A DNA stretch of 64,000 nt from Methylophilaceae bacterium LSUCC0401 (GTDB taxonomy: Bacteria; Pseudomonadota; Gammaproteobacteria; Burkholderiales; Methylophilaceae), in NCBI GenBank assembly GCA_024919035.1, contig CP103442.1, positions 806,001 through 870,000 of the forward strand. The letters are read 5' to 3'. Under the pieces are notes generated by a model. The model was not told where the DNA came from and ran no database searches. It saw only the letters and a list, made by a program, of their open reading frames with translations. Position 1 is the first letter of the stretch. Each line of letters opens with the position of its first letter. A program made the translations under genes and the position numbers. Below, piece by piece: positions 30,534-39,365 of this stretch.

Positions 30534-30579
30534 ATTTTAAAGTATACTTTTTAGTAGTTAATAAGCTTTACATATATAT

Positions 30580-31743
30580 ATGGTTGAATTTGAACTCTGG
30601 TGGCTACTTATCATTCCTTTCTTTTTTGGCTTAGGTTGGTTAGCAGCTAGAATTGACATCAAACATATCATCTCAGAAACTACAGACCTCCCTGCTTCTT
30701 ATTTTAAAGGATTAAATCTTATACTATTTCATGAATATGAAAAAGCCTCCGAAGCTTTTTCTGAAGCGCTGCAAATAAAACCCGATTCTATTGAATTGCA
30801 TTTTATCCAAGGAAATATTTATCGAAAATTAGGAAAGATAGATCAAGCCATTAATCTTCATAATAAGTTACTTGAACAAAAAGAGCTAAATAAAGAACAA
30901 ATTGAATCCGTGAAGGCTGAATTAATTCAAGATTTTTTTACCGCCGGTTTTTATGATCGTTGTGAAAGCTTATCTCATGAGTTAACAAGCGAACAGTATC
31001 AAGAATTTAAACTTAATATACTTCTGGATATATCTATTAAAAAACGTGATTGGGAAAAGGCTATTCACTTTAGTCAAGATATAGAAAAACTATTTGGTAA
31101 ATCACAAAGATTTCCAATTAGTCATTTTTTTTGTGAGCTTGCTTTAGAAAAATTTATTAATAAAAAAAATGAGCAGGCTGTTAAACATCTAGAAGAAGCA
31201 TTAAACATCAATAAAAATTGTACCAGAGCAAATATCATTCTCGGGGAACTTGAATATGAAAAAAAACAATTTGAATCAGCAATAGAATTATGGAAAAGAA
31301 TTGAACTCCAAAAACCTGAGGATTTTGTTTTAATAGCTACAAAATTTTTAGAGTCTTACAAACAAATTGATAAATTAAATGAATGTCTTTCTTTAATGTC
31401 ACACTTAAGAGAAAGTTATGCAATTAATCAAATTGATAAAATTATCTTCGAATACATTCTGCACAACGAGGGCCCAAGTAAAGCTGAGGAATTGGCAAAA
31501 AGCAATTTAATTAAAAGACCCTCAATCGAAGTACTTGATCAACTCTACAGTGCACAATCTTTAAATAATGACACAAATAGTGATGTAAAAATTATTCAAC
31601 AGGTTATAAAAAATACAATAGGAAATCGATTATTCCATCTTTGTAGTCATTGTGGATTTAAGGCTAAACAACATCATTGGCAATGCCCTGCGTGCAACTC
31701 ATGGGAAACTATTTCCACTGAATTAAAAGATATTGCGAAATAA
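30580..31743 (+). CDS. lapB: Lipopolysaccharide assembly protein B (TPR, rubredoxin-like zinc domain)
   Basis: LapB (YciM) is an inner-membrane protein that tunes LPS synthesis by presenting LpxC to the protease FtsH. The 387 residues have one N-terminal helix (about 4-20), a cytoplasmic TPR array (roughly 40-340, including ASEAFSEALQIKPDSIELHF) and a C-terminal rubredoxin-like metal site with two C-x-x-C pairs (CSHCGF and CPACNSW). Length and layout match E. coli LapB. It starts 46 nt after ihfB without the usual lapA between them. Its TAA overlaps the pyrF ATG by one base (TAATG). Confidence 0.94.
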   Translation: MVEFELWWLLIIPFFFGLGWLAARIDIKHIISETTDLPASYFKGLNLILFHEYEKASEAFSEALQIKPDSIELHFIQGNIYRKLGKIDQAINLHNKLLEQKELNKEQIESVKAELIQDFFTAGFYDRCESLSHELTSEQYQEFKLNILLDISIKKRDWEKAIHFSQDIEKLFGKSQRFPISHFFCELALEKFINKKNEQAVKHLEEALNINKNCTRANIILGELEYEKKQFESAIELWKRIELQKPEDFVLIATKFLESYKQIDKLNECLSLMSHLRESYAINQIDKIIFEYILHNEGPSKAEELAKSNLIKRPSIEVLDQLYSAQSLNNDTNSDVKIIQQVIKNTIGNRLFHLCSHCGFKAKQHHWQCPACNSWETISTELKDIAK

Positions 31744-32435
31744 TGACAGACTCAAAATTAATTGTTGCTCTAGACTTTCCCACCTTACATCAAGCAGATA
31801 GTTTTCTAAAAAAAATCAAAGGGGCTGATTGTAGATTAAAGGTTGGAAAAGAACTATTTACTGCTGAGGGACCAAGAGTTATTGATTTAATTAAAAACTA
31901 TAATTTTGAAATCTTTCTTGATCTTAAATTTCATGATATCCCTAATACAGTAAACAAAGCTATTAAAGCTAGTTGTTCTCACGGTGTGTGGATGGTGAAT
32001 GTTCATGCCTCAGGCGGGAAAGCCATGCTTGATGCTGCGTATGATGCAATTGCAGGATCAAATCATAAACCTCTATTAATTGCAGTAACCATTTTAACTA
32101 GCTTTGATGAAAATAGCTTTGATAGACTTGGGTTTAAAATGGGATTAAAGGATCAAATTATTCATTTATCATCACTTGCGAAAGAATCAAATTTAGATGG
32201 CATTGTTTGTTCTGCAAATGATATAGCATCAATATCTTCAATTATAAAAGATGAAAACTTTTTGTTTGTTACTCCAGGAATAAGACTGAAAGACAACAGT
32301 AACGATGACCAGAAAAGAATTAATACCCCAGCTGAAGCAATAAAAAACGGATCGGATTATATTGTCATTGGCAGGCCAATTACTGAGCATGACAATCCAT
32401 TGGATTTAATTAGAAAAATAAACGCACAAATATAA
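31743..32435 (+). CDS. pyrF: Orotidine 5'-phosphate decarboxylase
   Basis: PyrF makes UMP from orotidylate. The 230 residues begin KLIVALDFPTLHQAD. The catalytic segment is FLDLKFHDIPNTVNKA, with the Asp-x-Lys-x-x-Asp charge network. The C-terminal VTPGIR and YIVIGRPIT phosphate-binding motifs are present. It is the last gene of the aat-to-pyrF run. Only 2 nt separate its stop from that of the convergent metG, so there is no room for a terminator outside coding sequence. Confidence 0.96.
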   Translation: MTDSKLIVALDFPTLHQADSFLKKIKGADCRLKVGKELFTAEGPRVIDLIKNYNFEIFLDLKFHDIPNTVNKAIKASCSHGVWMVNVHASGGKAMLDAAYDAIAGSNHKPLLIAVTILTSFDENSFDRLGFKMGLKDQIIHLSSLAKESNLDGIVCSANDIASISSIIKDENFLFVTPGIRLKDNSNDDQKRINTPAEAIKNGSDYIVIGRPITEHDNPLDLIRKINAQI

Positions 32436-32437
32436 AA

Positions 32438-34468
32438 TTATTTTATCTTCATCCCTGGCTCAGCACCCTCATCCGGAAATAAAATAAATGGCCCTTTTTT
32501 TTCATCAGAAGCAGCAAGAATCATCCCTTCTGAGACACCAAATTTCATCTTTCTTGGTTCAAGATTTGCAACAAAAACTGTTTTTTTTCCAATTAAGCTG
32601 TTTGGCTCATATTGTGATTTAATTCCAGCAAATACATTCTTATTCCCTAGGCTACCTACATCTAAGGTTATCTTTAAAAGACTGTCTGCGCCCTCAAGAT
32701 ATTCTGCGCCTGTGATTAAAGCTACACGCAGATCTATTTTTTGAAAATCATCTATTTTAATCTGTTGGTTCATATTTATTTTTTTATTTTCTGGTTTTGA
32801 TAAACCCTGCTCCTTATTTGCACTTAAAAGGTTTTCTACTTGTTCACTTTCAAGCCTTTGTAGAAGATGGTTATATTTAGTGACATTTTTTATATCTTTA
32901 CCGGCTTGGTTAAAATCATGAAATATATCTTCATTAAATAGGCTTGCAACTTTAAAAGATAGATTAGGCAATATTGGGGTTAAATAAATTGTCGCATTCC
33001 TAAAAATATATGCGCACGTTGTAAGAACATTATGCAACTGCTCTTTGTTTTGTTCGATATTTTTTGCTAAATTCCATGGTTGTTGATCATTTATTAGCTC
33101 ATTTACATCTTCAATTAATGTAAAAATTTTTCGAACCACTTGACTGAACAATCTGTTTTCATAGAGCTCGTTGATTTCATGTTGAAGATCTAATGATTTT
33201 TGTATTAATTCGAAGTAAAAAGGTTCTTTTTTTATATCATTTAAAGTTTTTATTTTTCCATCAAAATATTTATTTATGAAACCAAAAGTTCTGCTGGGAA
33301 TATTTACTAATTTACCAACCAAATCTGAATTAACCTTTGTGACCATATCATCAAGACTTAAGTCTATATCTGCCATTGAATCATTTAATTTTGAAGCATA
33401 ATAATATCTTAAAAATTCGGGCTCTTTAATGTGGTCGAGAAAGCTTCTGGCTGTAATAAATGTCCCTCTTGATTTTGACATTTTTTCACCATTCACGGTT
33501 AAAAAACCATGAGAAAATATTTTGGTAGGTTTACGATACCCTGAAAAATTTAGGGTTGCAGGCCAAAATAATGCGTGAAAATAAAGAATATCTTTACCAA
33601 TAAAATGATAGAGCTCAGTTTTACCAGAATCTTTCCAATAATCATCAAAATTGATATCCAGCTCTTTTTTTTGTAATAAATTCTGAAAGCTTGCCATGTA
33701 ACCAATGGGCGCATCTAGCCATACATAAAAGTATTTTTCCTTTTCGCCAGGTATTAAAAAACCAAAATAAGGTTTATCTCTGGTTATATCCCAATCTTGA
33801 AGCCCTGACTTAAACCATTCTTGAATTTTATTTTCTGCCTCGGGCTGAAGCGTTCCAGATTTTGTCCAATGAGTTAAAAATTCTTCACAATCTGATAACT
33901 TAAAAAAGTAATGCTTTGTTTTTTTCTTAACTGGTTTTGACCCAGATAATGATGAAAATGGATTAATAAGCTCAGTGGGTGTGTAGGTGGCCCCACAGGA
34001 TTCACAGGAGTCCCCATATTGATCTTTTGTTTTACATTTTGGACATTCGCCCTTAATGAAACGATCGGGGAGAAACATTTGTTTTTCTTGATCAAAAAAT
34101 TGTTCAATTTCCTTAATTATAATTTTTCCAGCTTTCTCTAACGATTTAAAAATTTCTTCAGAAAAAAATTTATTTTCATCAGAGTCTGTTGTATAAAAAT
34201 TATCAAACTCAACCAAAAAATCTTTAAAATCTTGATCATGCTCTTTATGCACTCTGCTGATTAATTCTTGTGGTGTTATCCCCTCACCTTGAGCCTTTAT
34301 CATGATGGGCGTTCCATGGGTATCATCAGCACAAACATAAAATACCTCATTTTGATTCATCCTTTGGAATCTTGCCCAAATGTCAGTTTGAATATACTCA
34401 ACAAGGTGTCCTAGATGTATACTTCCATTTGCATAAGGAAGTGCGGAGGTGATTAGAATTCGTCTCAT
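32438..34468 (-). CDS. metG: Methionyl-tRNA synthetase
   Basis: MetRS charges elongator and initiator tRNA-Met. The 676 residues have the HIGH motif as HLGH (18-21), a zinc knuckle with CPKC and CESC pairs in the connective domain, and KMSKSRGT near residue 330. The anticodon-binding helices follow. A C-terminal EMAP-II-like tRNA-binding domain (about 570-676, [24 protein letters not shown] in part) makes the dimer form. It is divergent from apbC, as in E. coli. The 63-nt gap has overlapping TATAAA (minus) and TATAAT (plus) boxes at 34479-34486 that could serve both genes. Confidence 0.97.
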   Translation of the reverse strand: MRRILITSALPYANGSIHLGHLVEYIQTDIWARFQRMNQNEVFYVCADDTHGTPIMIKAQGEGITPQELISRVHKEHDQDFKDFLVEFDNFYTTDSDENKFFSEEIFKSLEKAGKIIIKEIEQFFDQEKQMFLPDRFIKGECPKCKTKDQYGDSCESCGATYTPTELINPFSSLSGSKPVKKKTKHYFFKLSDCEEFLTHWTKSGTLQPEAENKIQEWFKSGLQDWDITRDKPYFGFLIPGEKEKYFYVWLDAPIGYMASFQNLLQKKELDINFDDYWKDSGKTELYHFIGKDILYFHALFWPATLNFSGYRKPTKIFSHGFLTVNGEKMSKSRGTFITARSFLDHIKEPEFLRYYYASKLNDSMADIDLSLDDMVTKVNSDLVGKLVNIPSRTFGFINKYFDGKIKTLNDIKKEPFYFELIQKSLDLQHEINELYENRLFSQVVRKIFTLIEDVNELINDQQPWNLAKNIEQNKEQLHNVLTTCAYIFRNATIYLTPILPNLSFKVASLFNEDIFHDFNQAGKDIKNVTKYNHLLQRLESEQVENLLSANKEQGLSKPENKKINMNQQIKIDDFQKIDLRVALITGAEYLEGADSLLKITLDVGSLGNKNVFAGIKSQYEPNSLIGKKTVFVANLEPRKMKFGVSEGMILAASDEKKGPFILFPDEGAEPGMKIK

Positions 34469-34478
34469 GTAAACTTTA

Positions 34479-34486
34479 TTTATAAT
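34479..34486. promoter_or_regulatory. Overlapping divergent -10 boxes for metG and apbC
   Basis: TTTATAAT reads as TATAAA on the minus strand (34484-34479), 10 nt before the metG ATG, and as TATAAT on the plus strand (34481-34486), 45 nt before the apbC ATG. If both are used, polymerases going each way compete for the same DNA. No -35 boxes stand out. Confidence 0.35.
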
Positions 34487-34531
34487 GAATGATCGTATTC
34501 TATCAAATTATTAAGAAGACAACTTAGAACT

Positions 34532-35599
34532 ATGGAAAAAATAAAAGATTTAATAGAAAAGATATTTGATGAAGAAAATCAAATTTATCCTTTTAAAAGA
34601 AAATATATTTCATTGAGTGAAAACAATAATGAAATAGATGTAAAAATTGATTTAGGGTTTGTATTCAAAAGACTTGAAGAAAAATATAAAAAAATAATCT
34701 TTAAAACTTTAGAGCCTACAAAAAAATCTGTAAAAATTGACTTCAAATTAAATGTTGCCAGCCATCAAACACAAACAGGTACGCAAAGTTTAAAAAATGT
34801 AAAAAATATTATTGCCGTTGCCTCTGGAAAAGGAGGGGTTGGAAAATCGACTGTAGCCTGCAATCTTGCTATTGCATTAAATAAACTTGGAGCACGGGTT
34901 GGAATTTTAGATGCTGATATTTATGGCCCTAGTCAACCTAAAATGTTTGGGGTTTCTTCAAAACCAGAATCAAAAGATGGAAAAAGTATGGAGCCTATAG
35001 AGGCTCATGGTATACAAACAATGTCTATTGGGTATTTAATTGATATTGATACTCCTGTTGTTTGGAGAGGTCCAATGGTCACAAATACGCTTCAACAGCT
35101 TCTTGGTGAAACTAACTGGAAAGATCTTGATTACTTGATCATTGATCTTCCACCGGGAACGGGAGACACTCAGCTTACATTAGCTCAAAAAGTTCCTGTC
35201 ACAGGCTCAGTGATAGTAACCACGCCACAAGACATATCATTAATTGATGCGCAAAAAGGAATTGGGATGTTTAATAAAGTGAATATCCCTAATATTGGCT
35301 TAATTGAAAATATGGCTGTTTATGAATGTCCAAATTGTGGTCATCATGAACATATTTTCGGATCAGGTGGGGGGGAAAGGTTGGCCAAAAAAAATAACAT
35401 TGAGCTATTAGGATCAATCCCATTAAAAGCTCACATTCAAGAAGATATGGACTCAGGCGTACCTACCTTAATTAAAGATAATCATATAGAGATTCATGGA
35501 GAATTTTTTTCAATTGCCGAAAAAGTCAGCATCCGGGTTGCGCAAATAAAAGAAAATTTTAAAGATCGTTTTCCTAAAATTGTGATTCAAAACAATTAA
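34532..35599 (+). CDS. apbC: Iron-sulfur cluster carrier protein ApbC/Mrp
   Basis: ApbC is a P-loop ATPase that carries 4Fe-4S clusters to apoproteins. The 355 residues have an N-terminal DUF59-like region (about 1-80), a deviant Walker A GKGGVGKST in the segment IIAVASGKGG..., switch DADIYGPSQPKMFG, YLIIDLPPGTGDTQLT and the cluster-binding CPNCG. The divergence from metG is conserved widely. In many betaproteobacteria dcd follows directly; here pgl, gnd and zwf are inserted between. The stop shares TTAA with the stop of convergent pgl. Confidence 0.95.
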   Translation: MEKIKDLIEKIFDEENQIYPFKRKYISLSENNNEIDVKIDLGFVFKRLEEKYKKIIFKTLEPTKKSVKIDFKLNVASHQTQTGTQSLKNVKNIIAVASGKGGVGKSTVACNLAIALNKLGARVGILDADIYGPSQPKMFGVSSKPESKDGKSMEPIEAHGIQTMSIGYLIDIDTPVVWRGPMVTNTLQQLLGETNWKDLDYLIIDLPPGTGDTQLTLAQKVPVTGSVIVTTPQDISLIDAQKGIGMFNKVNIPNIGLIENMAVYECPNCGHHEHIFGSGGGERLAKKNNIELLGSIPLKAHIQEDMDSGVPTLIKDNHIEIHGEFFSIAEKVSIRVAQIKENFKDRFPKIVIQNN

Positions 35600-36273
35600 T
35601 TAAAATTGCAATAAATATCAATTGGGTTATTCGAAACTATTTGAGAAGCTGGTATCGGCTTCTCACTTTTCCAATTTTCAACTGGTTCACATTTATTCTT
35701 GCCAGTTACTATAAAAACAATTTTTTTAGATTTACTAAACGCTTTAGGCGTAAGTGAAATTCTATCTGATGGAGGTTTTGGTGCATTGTTTACTGGAATA
35801 ACGTTAGCATTCGGATTCCATTGATGTCCCGGAAAAAGACTCGCCGTGTGGCCATCTTCGCCTAAGCCAAGCAGTGCTAAATCAAAAAAATCATAGTTAT
35901 CAATTAAAGAATCATAATCATTAGCCCCGTCAATTGGTCCTAATTCACTTTTAATTGGAAAAAATTTTGGCATATTTATTGGATCTAAATGATTTAAAAA
36001 TGCATTACTTATCATTTGACTATTTCTATTTTTATCATGTGGCTCTAAACATCTTTCATCCCCAATAAATATTTCCCAATTTTGAAAGTCAGTGTGATTA
36101 AATTTTAAAAAAGCATGATATATCTTTTCAGGAGTTGTTCCTCCCGCTAAGACTATTTTAAAAGATCCAGTTTCTTTAATTGCTTCTTTTGCCAAATGTT
36201 CTATTTCTAAAAGTAAGGTTGTTTGAAGCTCTTCCGAACTGCTGAATTCTTTCCAGTTAAGTATGTTTTGCAT
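35596..36273 (-). CDS. pgl: 6-phosphogluconolactonase
   Basis: Pgl hydrolyses 6-phosphogluconolactone, the step between Zwf and Gnd. The 225 residues show FKIVLAGGTTPEKIYHAF, FIGDERCLEPHDKNRNSQM and LLGLGEDGHTASLFPG, the three substrate-binding blocks of the DevB/SOL family. Length is typical. It faces away from gnd-zwf across a 121-nt promoter region, so the oxidative branch is split into two divergent transcripts. Confidence 0.95.
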   Translation of the reverse strand: MQNILNWKEFSSSEELQTTLLLEIEHLAKEAIKETGSFKIVLAGGTTPEKIYHAFLKFNHTDFQNWEIFIGDERCLEPHDKNRNSQMISNAFLNHLDPINMPKFFPIKSELGPIDGANDYDSLIDNYDFFDLALLGLGEDGHTASLFPGHQWNPNANVIPVNNAPKPPSDRISLTPKAFSKSKKIVFIVTGKNKCEPVENWKSEKPIPASQIVSNNPIDIYCNFN

Positions 36274-36327
36274 GAGTTATTTATTCATTTTTGTTAGATT
36301 TAAAGCTATCAGACTGATCCATGGTTT

Positions 36328-36335
36328 GATATAAT
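36328..36335 (+). promoter_or_regulatory. Extended -10 promoter of gnd-zwf
   Basis: TGATATAAT (36327-36335) is an extended -10 box (TG-N-TATAAT). Transcription would start near 36342, leaving a leader of about 53 nt. A 6-bp inverted repeat GACTGA (36312-36317) / TCAGTC (36336-36341) brackets the box and could be a repressor site. The leader ends with a good Shine-Dalgarno AAGGA (36385-36389), 5 nt before the ATG. The rest of the 121-nt gap must also contain the pgl promoter, which I could not place. Confidence 0.6.
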
Positions 36336-36394
36336 TCAGTCCAAAATGTAATCCACAAGGTTACCAAAAAAATAACTTTTACAAAAGGAATATT

Positions 36395-37309
36395 ATGAAA
36401 ATTGCAATGCTTGGACTTGGTAAAATGGGCGGAAATATGGCCACTCGATTAATTAGAAATGGTATAAGTGTTGTTGGATACGACACGTCTAAGGAAACAA
36501 TTGCAAAACTTGAACAAGAAGAAAATTTAATACCATCCTCCTCAGTTGAAGATGCAGTAAATCAAATTGAAGGACAAAGAATTATTTGGATGATGCTGCC
36601 TGCAGGGGAAATAACAGAAAAACAAATTGATGATTTAATTCCGCTTTTAAATCCAGGTGACATCATTGTTGATGGTGGTAATTCAAATTATAAGCACAGT
36701 GTCAAAATTGGAAAAATGCTCAAGGAGCATAATATTGGCTTTATGGACTGTGGGACATCTGGTGGAGTATGGGGTCTTGAAAATGGTTATTGCTTAATGG
36801 TTGGAGCTGATAATGACGTAGCCAAAGCTGTAGAGCCTGTGTTAAGAGCTCTAGCTCCTAATCAACAAGATGGATGGCTTCATGTTGGACCAATTGGTTC
36901 AGGTCATTATACCAAAATGATTCATAATGGAATTGAGTATGGAATGATGGAATCTTTAGCTGAAGGTTTAGAATTACTAAAAGGTAAAACAGAATTTGAT
37001 ATTGATTTAGCAAAGGTTACAGAATTATGGCGCCATGGATCTGTCGTCAGAAGTTGGTTGTTGGATTTAACCGCGGAAGCACTCACACATGATCAGAATC
37101 TTGATAGCATCGAACCGATCGTAGCTGATTCAGGAGAAGGAAGATGGACGGTTGTAGAATCAGTTGACTTAGGGATACCTGCTCCAGTACTCACATTAGC
37201 TCTCCAGGTAAGATTTAGATCTCAGGAAAAACAAAAAGGTTATGGATACAAGCTATTGTCAATAATGCGCAATGCTTTTGGTGGGCATAATTTAAGAAGA
37301 AAAGGCTAG
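36395..37309 (+). CDS. gnd: 6-phosphogluconate dehydrogenase, short NAD-type
   Basis: Gnd decarboxylates 6-phosphogluconate to ribulose-5-phosphate. At 304 residues it is the short form (GndA/YqeC-like) rather than the 470-residue E. coli type. The nucleotide motif GLGKMGGNMATRL is followed by VVGYDTSKE. Asp30 at the end of strand 2, in place of the Asn-Arg-Ser of NADP enzymes, suggests NAD use. DGGNSNYKHS and DCGTSGGVWGLENGYCLMVG bind substrate, and HNGIEYGMMES carries the catalytic region. A strong Shine-Dalgarno precedes the ATG. zwf follows after 8 nt. Confidence 0.94.
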   Translation: MKIAMLGLGKMGGNMATRLIRNGISVVGYDTSKETIAKLEQEENLIPSSSVEDAVNQIEGQRIIWMMLPAGEITEKQIDDLIPLLNPGDIIVDGGNSNYKHSVKIGKMLKEHNIGFMDCGTSGGVWGLENGYCLMVGADNDVAKAVEPVLRALAPNQQDGWLHVGPIGSGHYTKMIHNGIEYGMMESLAEGLELLKGKTEFDIDLAKVTELWRHGSVVRSWLLDLTAEALTHDQNLDSIEPIVADSGEGRWTVVESVDLGIPAPVLTLALQVRFRSQEKQKGYGYKLLSIMRNAFGGHNLRRKG

Positions 37310-37317
37310 GAAGAGCT

Positions 37318-38781
37318 ATGAGTCAAAAAGAAGCATCCACCCTACTTTTATTTGGCGCGAAAGGTAATTTAGCTCGTGTTAAGTTATTTCCTGGGCTTTT
37401 TAAATTAGAGTTAGCAGAAAAGCTTCATCCAGATATGAGAATTATCTCTGTTGGCCGACAGGAGGAATCACATGAAGAATGGATTGCTAACGTTAAAAGT
37501 ATGATTCTGGCTAAACATAAAGATACAGATCAATTCCTTTTAGATCGATTTCTTCAGCGTAATATTTATCATGCTAATCTTCCAGATGATCCAGAAGCAT
37601 TTAATAAACTCTCTTTGAGAGTCAAAGCTGAAAACTTCTCTCAAAATTTAGCATTCTTTTTATCTGTTCGACCCTCAGATTTTGCAAGCATTGTAGATCA
37701 GCTTGCTGATGCTGGCATGTTAGACGAAACCAATCATTGGAAAAGAGTTTTGATTGAAAAACCATTTGGAGTGGACAGTCAAACGGCTCAGGAACTTCAA
37801 GATTCAATCTCTAAACATCTTAATGAATCCCAAATTTACAGGATTGATCACTATCTCGGAAAATTTGCTCTCCAGAATATTTTATTTACAAGGTTCTACA
37901 ACACTTTTCTTGAGCCTATTTGGAATAATAAGTACATTGATCATATTCAAGTCACCAATCATGAGACTTTAGGAGTTGGAGACAGAACCACATTCTATAA
38001 TGCAACTGGGGCATTGAGAGATATGATGCAAAGCCATATTCTTCAGACATTAACATTAACCACAATGGAAAAACCAAAATCTTTTTCACCTGAGGATATT
38101 AGAGCAGAAAAAATTAAATTATTAAGTCAAATTCAGCAAGTTCCTATGGATAAATTTGAGCAACATGTATTTCGAGCTCAATATACATCAGGTGAGGTCG
38201 TTAAAGAAGGAAAGGTAAAAGGATATATAGAAGAATTAGGTGAGCCTAGCATTGTTGAAACTTATGCTGCAGTAAAGTTCTTTATTAACAATGACCGATG
38301 GAAAAATACGCCAATTTACTTAAGAACTGCAAAAAGATTACATGAAAATGCAACATATATATCAATAAAACTTAAGCCGCAAAATATCTCAGCACATGAA
38401 GTATCTGAAAACTGGATAATTATTAGCATTCAACCTTCTGAATCTATTCATATCGAGATGAAAACTAAGGTGCCTGGTTTAGATGATACCAAAACAAGAA
38501 ACATTCAACTTCAGGGCGGTATTCGTCACAAGGATGATGAAACCATTGACTCTTACGAAACCTTGCTGCTTGATTTAATCGAAGGCAATCAATCAAGATT
38601 CCTTCATATTGATGAGGTAAAAGCTCAATGGCATTTAATTGACCCCATTATTGAAAAATGGAAAGATGAGAATATTCCTGTTCATCAATACACTGCCGGA
38701 TCTAAAGATCCTGAAGCTTCAAAAATTATTTTCGAAAATGAAGATCAATTTTGGCGAAGTGGTATTAATATAGTTGAATAA
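37318..38781 (+). CDS. zwf: Glucose-6-phosphate 1-dehydrogenase
   Basis: Zwf oxidises glucose-6-phosphate. Together with Pgl and Gnd it can run the oxidative (dissimilatory) RuMP cycle that turns formaldehyde carbon into CO2 with reduced cofactor. The 487 residues contain LLFGAKGNLARVKLFPGLF near the N terminus, RVLIEKPFG and the active-site signature RIDHYLGK (from Arg175, catalytic His nearby). The Rossmann loop reads GAKGNLA, where most enzymes have GASGDLA. AGGAAG precedes the start. It lies 8 nt after gnd and 17 nt before dcd. Confidence 0.95.
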   Translation: MSQKEASTLLLFGAKGNLARVKLFPGLFKLELAEKLHPDMRIISVGRQEESHEEWIANVKSMILAKHKDTDQFLLDRFLQRNIYHANLPDDPEAFNKLSLRVKAENFSQNLAFFLSVRPSDFASIVDQLADAGMLDETNHWKRVLIEKPFGVDSQTAQELQDSISKHLNESQIYRIDHYLGKFALQNILFTRFYNTFLEPIWNNKYIDHIQVTNHETLGVGDRTTFYNATGALRDMMQSHILQTLTLTTMEKPKSFSPEDIRAEKIKLLSQIQQVPMDKFEQHVFRAQYTSGEVVKEGKVKGYIEELGEPSIVETYAAVKFFINNDRWKNTPIYLRTAKRLHENATYISIKLKPQNISAHEVSENWIIISIQPSESIHIEMKTKVPGLDDTKTRNIQLQGGIRHKDDETIDSYETLLLDLIEGNQSRFLHIDEVKAQWHLIDPIIEKWKDENIPVHQYTAGSKDPEASKIIFENEDQFWRSGINIVE

Positions 38782-38798
38782 TTTAATTTAGGAAAAAG

Positions 38799-39365
38799 AT
38801 GGCAATTAAATCAGATCGCTGGATTAGAGAGATGGCATTAAAACATGACATGATCTCCCCTTTTGAACCCACGCTAATCAGAGAGCTGGCTGGTGAAAAA
38901 ATAGTTTCTTATGGTACTTCGAGTTATGGATACGATATTCGTTGTGCAAATGAATTTAAAGTATTCACCAATATTAACTCAACCATAGTGGATCCAAAAA
39001 ATTTTGATCCAAATTCTTTTGTCGAATTTGAATCTGACCATTGTATTATTCCACCAAATTCCTTTGCCTTGGCAAGAACAGTCGAATTTTTCAAAATACC
39101 TCGAAATGTCCTAACGGTCTGTTTAGGTAAATCAACATATGCGCGTTGTGGCATTATTGTGAATGTCACCCCATTTGAACCCGAATGGGAGGGCTTTGTT
39201 ACTTTGGAGTTCAGTAATACCACACCCTTACCTGCAAAGATTTATGCTGGGGAAGGATGTGCCCAAGTTTTATTTTTTGAATCTGATGAAATTTGTGATG
39301 TTTCATACAAAGACCGTGGTGGAAAATATCAAGGACAAACCGGCGTAACACCGCCTAAAATATAA
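38799..39365 (+). CDS. dcd: dCTP deaminase
   Basis: Dcd deaminates dCTP to dUTP, feeding thymidylate synthesis. The 188 residues match the E. coli-type enzyme: [55 protein letters not shown] with the catalytic Arg/Glu region, and [27 protein letters not shown] precedes the start. Its TAA overlaps the ATG of the decarboxylase by one base (TAATG). The dcd-decarboxylase order is found in other betaproteobacteria. Confidence 0.97.
   Translation: MAIKSDRWIREMALKHDMISPFEPTLIRELAGEKIVSYGTSSYGYDIRCANEFKVFTNINSTIVDPKNFDPNSFVEFESDHCIIPPNSFALARTVEFFKIPRNVLTVCLGKSTYARCGIIVNVTPFEPEWEGFVTLEFSNTTPLPAKIYAGEGCAQVLFFESDEICDVSYKDRGGKYQGQTGVTPPKI

Noticed and set aside
30539-30550. AAAGTATACTTT palindrome after ihfB
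   Set aside because: No loop, so it cannot form a proper terminator hairpin; such short palindromes are expected in AT-rich DNA, and the run continues into lapB.
38924-39223. 99-residue minus-strand open frame in dcd
   Set aside because: Fully antisense to conserved dCTP deaminase motifs.
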